A DNA stretch of 64,000 nt from Cyprinodon diabolis. Lineage: Eukaryota > Chordata > Actinopteri > Cyprinodontiformes > Cyprinodontidae. Position 1 is the first letter of the stretch. The number at the start of each line of letters is the position of its first letter. The notes beneath the pieces are model-generated. The model worked only from the letters and a program-made list of their open reading frames with translations, searched no databases and was not told the origin of the DNA. This document shows, in pieces, positions 54,864 through 64,000 of this stretch. A program made the position numbers and the translations under genes. The stretch lies in NCBI GenBank assembly GCA_030533445.1, contig CM060064.1, positions 18,986,126 to 19,050,125 on the forward strand. Reading direction: 5' to 3'.

Positions 54864-57800
54864 TCTGAAAGTTTGATTGGAGACCACTGTCTTTGACTGG
54901 TGTTTGTTTTAACCATTACTCAACTGAATAAGCATCATAATCATTTCAGGTTTTATGTTTAACAAAAATATATATGTTTTGTTAAAATAAAAAACAAGAA
55001 ATAAAAATAATGAAAAGAAGTCTAAATAAACCTCTGCTTTTCTAAAGACACAACAGTCTGAATGTTAACCGCATTGTTCCCTTAGGATTGGAGCTTTCAA
55101 ATGAGTTATCTTTGTTCCCCTTCGATTACAAAAGTGCTGAAGGGTCAAATTGCCTGTCCAATATAAGTAATACTTAAACGTAAATCAGGTGGTTACATAT
55201 TGTACTGTATTAAGTGGTCTTTTCTACAATAAAAATGCCATGTTCGTAAAAAAATAATAACTTCTAGTAGCTGTATTACATTAGAATTATCCTCATTATC
55301 TAGAAAATGCTTCAAATTTTATTGTGTTTATTGTATGTAATAGATTTCTACCTTTATGTATACAGGTGTTATTACTGTAACATAGCATCTCATTCTTAAA
55401 AGCCGGTTTTAACATATAAACAGTGGTTTTAGGAAGAAATGAAAAACGCAGAGAGAAAAAAAATATGAAGATGGAATAGAAAGGAAAAAGAGCGACTAAA
55501 GAAACAAAGTGTATAAAGTTTAAGAGAAGAAGGACAGAGGATGGGGTCGGGCTTCTATAAACAGATCAACACATCTATCACCCTGGGCCTCCTGTAAGGG
55601 CCATTGGGTCACCGATGTGTTTGCACCAGGCCCATCACTCACTCAGAGTCGTCAGGCTGCCTATTCCCAACCAACCGCAGTCTGCTTTTCCAATTCAGTC
55701 AACAAAGCCCAGGCCCTGGCACTGTCTGTTTAGCTAGAGGGGAAACTGTCAGGAAAAGTAAGACAAATGGGCTGCCCTGATTGACTATTTCCTTAGATAC
55801 TGAATCAATGGGCTTATTATCACCAGCAATTACAGTACTAATACAAACAGATGCTTGGGGAAAGACATCTGCTTGGAGAGATGAGGCAACTAGATTTTCA
55901 GTCAATAGGGTGAGGAAAGCTCTTCACTCTATAATGCTCAGCAGGGGTGTTTGTGTAAATGTGAGACCTAGAACAGCACATAAACACATACTGAAGCACA
56001 CGCAGCAAATAATGATTTAACATATTTATTGCCACTAGAAAATAAATCTAAAATGATACTTCTTTCAGAAAACTTGATGCAAGGCTCAACTTGCAATTTT
56101 AGCAAAACCTGATTTCCTTCATATGCTCTGTATCATGTTAAGCATAACTCATATTTACTAGTTTCTATAACTCGTTTGTCATACAATTATATTTCTGCTG
56201 ATTTTTTCTTTGAAAGAAAATAGTTAAAAACATTTATTTTGCTTTTACTTAACTTTTCCCAGATTACCTCCTTGTCTCCACATTTGACCAGTAAACCAAA
56301 ACATGGCTGCCATGTAACGCCTTGTTGAAACAGAATAAAGAAGCGACCTGCTCTGCTTCACTTCCTTATTATGATGTGATTCAGTCCACAGATCTCAACA
56401 CTAAGCCCCAACAGAGACACAATCATTTTTAACACTTTTCTCTCGCTCCCATTATCTATCCCAAACAATAGTTGTAACCCTACACCTCTCCTCCCATTGC
56501 TCTTTTGGTGGAACGAGTCTATGGAGTTTCTGAGGGGAGTGAGCCATATCATTGCAGCTCAGACCATGCAAACAGCAAGAGGGCCCCATTCAGAACGTGC
56601 TCTGATGGACGTGGTGCCACTTGAAGAGGACATGCCTGACTTGCCTGTCCCTGACAACCGTCTGTGTTTGCCAGGTGAAGCATTTAGGGGCTGTGCAGTC
56701 GTTTTTGTCATGGTCTACTCTGTTACCGTTTCCCCGCTGCAGGGCCTTTGCTGTATACCATCATGCCTAGCTCCTTGCTTGCTAGCTCCACGCCTGAGCA
56801 GATAGCCTCAGGAAGGTAGCCGTGCATAAAGGTCCATCCCCTTTCTTTCTTTCTGCGCTGTTTCTCACATTTAATTATCTGATTTCTTCTCCTCTCGTGG
56901 GTGAGAGGGGACAGGAATTGCTCCTTACACCTTCTTGCCACAGAGAGCCGTTGATTGTTCTCACGAAAGCCTACAGTAGAGTGGCTGAAAGGGCACCTTC
57001 TTGTTTCACATCACATATTAAACTGCTGCATGCTGGCCCAAGTGTTCGTGAGCACTGGACCCTTGTTTGGAGTCAATGAGGAGAGCATTTCAGCCGTGTC
57101 ACGGAAGAATCTCAAAGAATGAGAGGAAATCTTTATTTGAGATCCGCTGCTCTGAAAACCAGGCCGTGTCTCCTCCTTCCTCTCTATTGATTGAGCTGAC
57201 TTTAAGCCGGGATTCTGTTCTTTAAGAAACTAGATATCCTGTCTATTCACATGTTTCTACACTATACTTGATACAAGGAAAAAGGGTGATTTATTTATTT
57301 ATTTTTACTTTCTGATACTGGATAGTTTTTTTGAGAGAGATAAAAAAAAATAGCTTTGGGACTTAGCCATTTCTATTAAAATGTTATGAGTACACTCAGA
57401 ATATCAATAGCTAGAACAGAACAAGACATTAGGTGCAAGCAAACTTTTTTTTTTACAGTGACGAGTAGAAAATGGCAACAAATCTACCACTATTCACATT
57501 TTTGGTATTAAAACTAATGTTTAACTGCAATTTCTTTTAAATGTCTATAAAAGACCATTAAGCCCTCAATATATTAATGTTGTTTTTTGTTGTTTTTGTT
57601 TTTCAAATATTTTTTCAGGTTATTTATTTTAAATGAGAACCCTGTCTTATGCTGTTGCCATGATTGTCCTAGCCTGATATCAGTGTGTGGTGTTCACCAA
57701 ACCAAGAATTTTTTATTTCAGATGCTGGACTTTTAATTTCTGATCTTTTGCAGCTCAGCATTGTCAATAAATCAGGGAAGATGGTTTTCATAAAACACGG

Positions 57801-60800
57801 AAAAATAAGTATAAATTAATACAAAGGGGTTACGCTCCACTATATTTAAATGAAAACACATGAGTGTGTTTTATGTTTTGTCTATTTCTTTTCTACTTAT
57901 CAACAAAAGAAAAAGTGCTCTGATGGATTGTGGTGAAAAGCCGTTTATATACCTACAGTAAATTAAAATGTTAAAAATTGCCTGCGACAAATATATGGTT
58001 GTATATTTTTCGTCCTTTCAGTTCTTACCTCATAAAACACTTCCAGGCACAACATACAGCAGCAGGAACTTCCCAAGTGATTTCCCGGCTTAGGGACCTG
58101 TCACTGGGGATTCCCAGCTCGCTGCTATGACAGGGTATGTTTCATGAAACAGCTACATAATATTTAAAGGAAGGATCATATTCCTGTTGAAAAGACTGCA
58201 CAGATGACGCCTTTGGTTGTACTTTCTTTCTTAAAACATTAAAACCATTGTACATAAATACCATTTGTAGACTCTTCGCTCGATTCCTGTTGGGAGCATC
58301 AACATCGACTCATGTGTGATGTGCTGTACTTGTGGTGTGACTGGAGAGAACAGACTGTGCGACCAAAACTGGTCTATCCATTATTTTTTTATGTGTTAGT
58401 CTGAAAATCATCCAATAATTTCAAAATATTGCTGTGTGAACCTGCCTCGAGGAACTGAATGCTGGAGAGCTGGCAGACAGATAAAGGCTGGAGATGACGG
58501 AATTATGGCAGACTGCAATTCTGATGGAGGAATCCTGAGTTAGCGTGGAAAGCAACGGTCCCTTCAACCGAAAGATGCAGAGAGCACAGCAGATAGGTAA
58601 GCAGAGGAACATGGAGCACCAACTGGAATTACTTTCCTCAAAGATCATTCAGAAATACTATGAGCAGTAAGAAATGACACATAGGCCTTGACTCTAGCCT
58701 ATGGGTTGATCATCAAAGTTTAATTATCATGTAGTTCGATCATTTTCCAACAGTCAAATGATGGAATTAGACAGATCTGTTCTCTGCTGCAGATCAGGCC
58801 TGCAAACTATAGGGAAAACTCTCTTAAGCAGAAATACACATTCAAATACCAGAATCATGACAACAAAATATAAAGAAATCATCTTACAAGTAGCATATTT
58901 TAAAAAACACATATTTTTATTTTTTCTTTCTTTTTTGAAAAAAAAAATGTTGGATTTACACAGAAATATTGTCAAAATGTCTTTTTGTGGCATATATTTT
59001 GTCTTGTAAGCTATTTGCTTTGTTACACTCCTAGATGATCCAGTAAATGGATAATAAAACTTACTTCATTAGTTTTTTAAAAAGAAATCAACATGGTTAT
59101 AATCCCTTTTATAATTCTTAATACTGATTTCTTTAGAATTACTACCTCCTTTGAAATCCCTCATAAATGAAAGTGTACGAAATAGTGACCCAGTAAATCA
59201 GATCAATAGGCCTTGAAGAAAATTAACCCCCTACTTATGTGGCGATTCCATTTGAAAATCACCTAATTGCGTGATTATGTCATTAGGAATGGTAGGGAAG
59301 GAGGCATTTCAGAAGCCCCTGGTGAGTTTGCCTGTGAAATAAAAGAAGCTAAAGGACCTTTGAGGTAATTAATCCATTTAACTCCCGGGCTCAAGCTCCG
59401 CATGGCACGACACACAGTAGTCCCACAGAACAAGTCAAGGAAAGGAAGAATGCCAATGGATTGCTTTACAGAAGTAGCCCTTTGAAATATATATACATAC
59501 ATGACAAACATGCCATTCTTCTGAAGCATGAAGCACAATGGCAAAGTCTGTTTCTCTCCTTTTTCTCTTTGTGAGACCATTTCGCAACAATTACAGTTGT
59601 ATGTGCTTTACTGGGAGTATGGTGGACCAAGTGGCTATGCAAAGCATAATGAAGACATGCCGATTGCATTAAGGATATACTCTATTATATGGTGGGAACT
59701 GAACTTCTTTCCATCAATGTGATAGAAACTTTACTCTAAAAAAACATTTTCTTTGACCCTTTTGTATGTTTGTGTCTTTGGAAATTGTTTTGATTTTACT
59801 ATCAGGGAAAAATTATACAATGATACAGTTTTTCAAACATATTCATTGGTCTGCGTACAGTAAAATAAACATTTTCCCTCTTATGTGTTGCAAAGTCTGG
59901 TATGAAATTTAGATATGTTTTCTGGGCTGCTGACTTGTTAAGATTGATATAGCTAATATTTATGTTCTTCATGGGTTGCGTTCACTGACCTGTGGTTAAA
60001 ACAGCTCATACAGAAGGTAGCTTTGACAAAATATTTTAGCTAAATAAAATCAAAGCTCTGATACAGTCAAGCTGCTAAACAGGTAACAAATGTAGTGAAA
60101 GTTAAAGCTGTCCAATAGCTAGTGACCTCTGTCTGCATAACAGGTCTTCAGACAAAGTTTCTGCCCTCGCACACCTGGGATATGACAGTCGTAGGGGTGT
60201 AGAACTGTATGTTTGAGAAATAGCTTTTTTAATTTAGGCTAATTTAGGGATAATTAAAATGATCCCTTAAGAAAAGATCACAATTTACTCTAGTACCTTT
60301 TTTGTTTGTTTTTTTTGTTACTATATTTGATTACTGTGTTAGCAAGAGGCTATTCTTTATATGACTTTAGCTGACAGAACAACCAGCTTAGAGCAATAGT
60401 TATATGAAAATTGAAAAGAAATATATATTTAGCATTTTAGTTTCGTCTGTCAATGTTCTCTATCCATAAATCCTCAAGTGAAAAAAGTTTAGTTTAGCTT
60501 TTTTTTTTATTATGTCTGCGAACAACAACTTTATTAATGTCAGTTTGAAGCAGCTCAAAGCTTTTCTTAACGCTCGTTTCTTTCTCATTGATATTAAGAA
60601 TTCACTTGAATGATATACTGTTATTTTTTACACGGAAACACTGAGGTATAGTCAGGGTTTGGCTTCTTTTCTGCATTAGTGTGACTCCTGTTTAAGTTTA
60701 TTTTTGTGAAAAAGCTTGAAGAGCATTATTTGTAAACATTATTACTATTTTAAAGCCAGCTGAAGTATGCCAGCATCTATTAACATAAAGTTCTCCAATT

Positions 60801-61001
60801 TCAAAATTGCTTATTACTTATTTACTTATTTCTCTTTTATTCTAAACATTAATTGAGATAATCACATCTTCATAGATATTTTATGTTTGAGTGTATCTAC
60901 CTTTTCTCTCAATATTTAGACATTTTTATTATTTAATAAATCTAATTATTAATTATTCGAGTTAATAAGTATTATCAAACATCTAATATCTGATCAATTC
61001 C
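54864..61001. other. Unassigned stretch
   Basis: No gene or mobile element recognised over about 6 kb. Open frames such as 56497-56805 (102 residues) and 59275-59580 have no domains. Blocks near 56340-57230 have more balanced composition than the rest. Confidence 0.35.
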
Positions 61002-61150
61002 CAGGTCTGGGTAAAGATAATGGGAAAGTCACCCAAATTCATAATTTTTATAATAAAAAGTAACTCAATTTTGCCTAGTAATTAGCTCCTTTGACTGAGC
61101 AGAAACTAACTCAGTTTCTTTTTGGGAGAAGTAACTAATTACTGTAAATA
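61002..61150. repeat. GTAACT-rich transposon-end-like fragment
   Basis: CCCAGGTCTGGGTAAAGATA, then AAAGTAACTCAATTTTGCC and GGGAGAAGTAACTAATTACT resemble a degraded terminus of the GTAACT-rich fish DNA-transposon type, related in style to the segment at 2598. Boundaries approximate. Confidence 0.35.
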
Positions 61151-64000
61151 GTCTAAGGTGTCTTGTACTCTCTTTTACCTTCTTTCTCCAATCTAATCTT
61201 TCCCCCTTCCCCACTTTAACTGTTAACCCAACTTTTCTCTTTTTCTTTCTTCTGTTTTCCCCTTTTGTTTGTCTCTATGCCCTTTTGCATTTGGCTAGTT
61301 CCCAAAGTAAGTTCTAATAAATTTTTGTTTTTGTTGTTGTTTGTTTTATCAAACAAATTAGTGAAAGCTGTATTATTTAAGCTGTGAAAGTAAATCTATT
61401 GTATCGCTCTTTGTTGTTTGGACAACAATGATGAAGCTACTCTCCTGGACAGGACATGCAAAAAAATAAACTTCAAATGTAATTCTAAGAAACAAAATGC
61501 AGTGGTTATGGTAAACTGAACTTCATATTTATTCATCCCTACTTATATCTTTAACATCAGGTTCTTCCACATTAAAACTCATGTGTTTTTGCCTACTTGA
61601 ACCTTGAGTGAACAGCGAAGTTGGAATAATAAGAGATCACCCTCAGACTGTTACCAAAGTTAGGGGAAATTAAATTATCAAAAGGATCTGGTATCAAGTG
61701 CTACTTTAATGGGATGAAGGGACCTCGTGAAAAACAGCACAACACCATAATTTCCCTCTCTTCACCAAACTTTTAATTCCTCACAGTGCAGAGGGCAAGT
61801 AGAATTCCCCTGGTAACCTCTGAAGAAAATTATCCTTTCATCTAAAAACCATTAGTTGCTAATGCTAACAAAATGGCTACACAAAGGTCTGCAGTAACTG
61901 CACATTGGAATCCACTAATCTGCTTTGAGACTTACCAATAATCACTTTACTGTATTTGAATGCTATTAACATTTGACTATAGAATATTTGGGAAATTTTA
62001 ATTGGACAGGCTTGCACCCATCCGACAATATTATACCAAGCAAGGCATAGAGTTCCTAAGTATTGGTAGAAGCCCACAGCATGCCTTGTTGCTTGATTTA
62101 ATATAACTGGGGGAATGTAAATTATTGCTACTTCTTAATTTAATTATTCATAATGAGTGATATGTTTGGCAATATTTTACACATGACCACCATAGTTATT
62201 TGCAGTAATACTGGAAAGGGCATACATTGTATGGATATCGACAGACATCAAATTTTAAATTACCATGCATAGATTTTCTATATTTAATTCTCTAAATGAA
62301 ACAGCTTCTTGTTGTGCAGCTCAATTAATTAAGGGGAACTGATTTATTTGGTAGAAAGGGAGACTACAGGAATATACCAAGATAAGAAACGGATATAAGA
62401 TCTATAATAAACTACAAACAGTTATATGATTCCATTATTGATCAGATTTATGATACAGTCCGAAATAAAACTGCGCCTGATAAACTTTAATAGCACTAAT
62501 ATGGTCTCACTTTAGGAGGGAATAAATGTTGACAGAGAGTGTAAGTAAGCGCCATGGATGGAAACTTTAAATGTGCGGATACAGGATTTTGCAGAGAAGA
62601 TTTATAAGTTGTTTAATGTTCAAATTTTCATCTCCTCTTATAAAGGCACATCACTGCCCTTTGAGTATTCACTGGTGTGTATGGATGGTGAAGTACTCCT
62701 AAAACATCTAGTGAAGCCAAGTTTCCAGTGAAGCTCCCATCTTGTGTACTGTAATGACTCACCCTGCCTGTCCTTGTCAAACCACCTAGCCTGAAGATAA
62801 ATATGTCATTCTTTATGGCCCCTATCAGGTTCCTAAACAGATTCATTTGAGAATAAAAACAGGATTCTCCGCCCCAGTAAATCCATCAGAGTGATGAAGA
62901 GTTATTTAAAGTGAGTGCACAACGCTTAGCATTTGACTTTATGTGTTTAGTAATTCTGTTTGATGTGCCCCTAACTAAAAGTTCAATGTAGAATTTCTCT
63001 TTTCTTTTTTGCTAAGGATAGTAAACCTGGTTTTCAGGTATCATTAAAAAGCAACGTTAGATGATTGATTATAAATATACTAAAAGGGGGTGGCTTCAAA
63101 ACTAGCTCTGGGTCAAATAAACAAGATTGATAAAAAATCTGCCTCATCAAATTAAAGTTTGGTCCATTGGTGTGCAATGATAAAGCACCCCGCCACAGGC
63201 TCCAGCATGTCTGCAGGTGCATTTTAGTGCCAAACTCCAACAGATTGGCAGAACAGTGTGGTGTAGACTATTTGGCACCAAATCAGTTCACTTGCTGCTC
63301 TACAGGGAAACACTCCCTGACCTTATACCTCCCATCATTGCAAAACACATCAGTCCATGCAAATCACATATTTTATTTACAAATGCTCTATGCCTTTTAT
63401 TTATTTCCCAATATTAACAAATATCAGGAATATATTCACATAATAGATCATGTAATATATAAGCCTTACGTTGCTTTATAACATTGGAATTAGGTGAACT
63501 ATTTGTAAAGATCAAAATACCGGATAGACATCAGACTTGCCAACAACATACATTATGAGGTTTTAAAAAATACATTTTTTTTATATATGAAGGGAAAAAT
63601 ACAGCGATTGCTTCTGTATAATTCAATGCATCTTTATGTTGAATTTGAATATATTATTATTATAGACATTTGTTTTTAGCAAGCTTACTTGCTAAAATAC
63701 TTATCTTACTTATCTTATTGTTGATTTTTTTTTGGTTGTGCTTATTTTTTAAATTTGTTTTTAACTCCAGACTTTTTCTGGCTTTTAGTCTTAAAGATTT
63801 GAAATCTAATTTGAACTAGAGGGTTAGGACTTCTTGAGAAAGCAGCATTACAAAGGAGACAAGTTTTAAAAGATAAAAGGATTTTGTGTTGTGACATTCT
63901 TCATCATTCACCAATTTTACTCATCATCTCTCTGTGTTGCAATATCCCTGTGCATATATTTAATTTTTTCACCTTTGAAAATAAAGGTTCGAAATGTACC
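61151..64000. other. Unassigned stretch
   Basis: AT-rich, no gene, RNA or repeat recognised up to the window edge. Confidence 0.4.

Noticed and set aside
56497..56805. 102-residue plus-strand frame
   Set aside because: No domain, no splice context, and an amino-acid pattern consistent with chance.
1..64000. CRISPR array, operon or bacterial features
   Set aside because: No regularly spaced repeats with unique spacers. The element content is vertebrate and fish-like throughout.

Overview
The window looks like non-coding DNA from a teleost fish. It is AT-rich, and I found no exon of a host protein-coding gene. The supported protein-coding content is all mobile-element sequence of types common in fish: a Gmr1-type Ty3/gypsy retrotransposon, an R4/Dong (Rex6-like) LINE, several Tc1-like DNA transposons, a tRNA-derived SINE and several MITE-like elements. 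The species cannot be named from this sequence.

Layout. 1-16.7 kb is mostly unique DNA holding old, degraded elements: a transposon-end fragment and a (GGAT)n array at 2.6-3.3 kb, Tc1-like fossils at 4.5, 10.4 and 14.7-15.8 kb, a MITE at 5.1 kb, a solo LTR at 11.3-12.1 kb with intact target-site duplications that interrupts a Tc1 fossil, and a LINE 3' end at 12.1-12.6 kb. 16.7-35.1 kb is a dense mobile-element block. It contains a complete, probably recent LTR retrotransposon on the minus strand (16767-23583), a broken Rex6-like LINE (about 24634-28006), SINE and hAT-like non-autonomous elements (28.0 and 31.1-32.4 kb), a 60-bp-period tandem repeat, and an intact Tc1-like transposon (33480-35091). 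35.1-64 kb is largely unique. It has a Harbinger-like MITE at 38.0 kb, G-run and C-run tracts near 40.7 and 41.4 kb, a (TA)n array at 42.9 kb, minor transposon fossils, and balanced-composition stretches that could be conserved regulatory DNA (36.2-36.7, 39.9-41.4, 47.5-48.1, 52.5-53.4 kb), two of which carry nuclear-receptor DR1 sites.

The standout is the LTR element. Its internal region is one uninterrupted reading frame encoding Gag, protease, integrase, reverse transcriptase and RNase H in that order. Integrase before reverse transcriptase is the Ty1/copia order, found among Ty3/gypsy elements in the Gmr1 group. The capsid C-terminal region resembles the vertebrate SCAN domain. The two 1023-bp LTRs look identical, a 5-bp target duplication (CTTAC) flanks the element, and the PPT, a candidate PBS, a TATA-like box, CCAAT boxes, an NRF1-type palindrome and a poly(A) signal are all visible. 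The Tc1-like element is also intact, with a 334-residue DD34E transposase between perfect 201-bp inverted repeats of IR/DR type. The window therefore holds two structurally complete and possibly mobile elements of different classes about 10 kb apart, in otherwise gene-free DNA.
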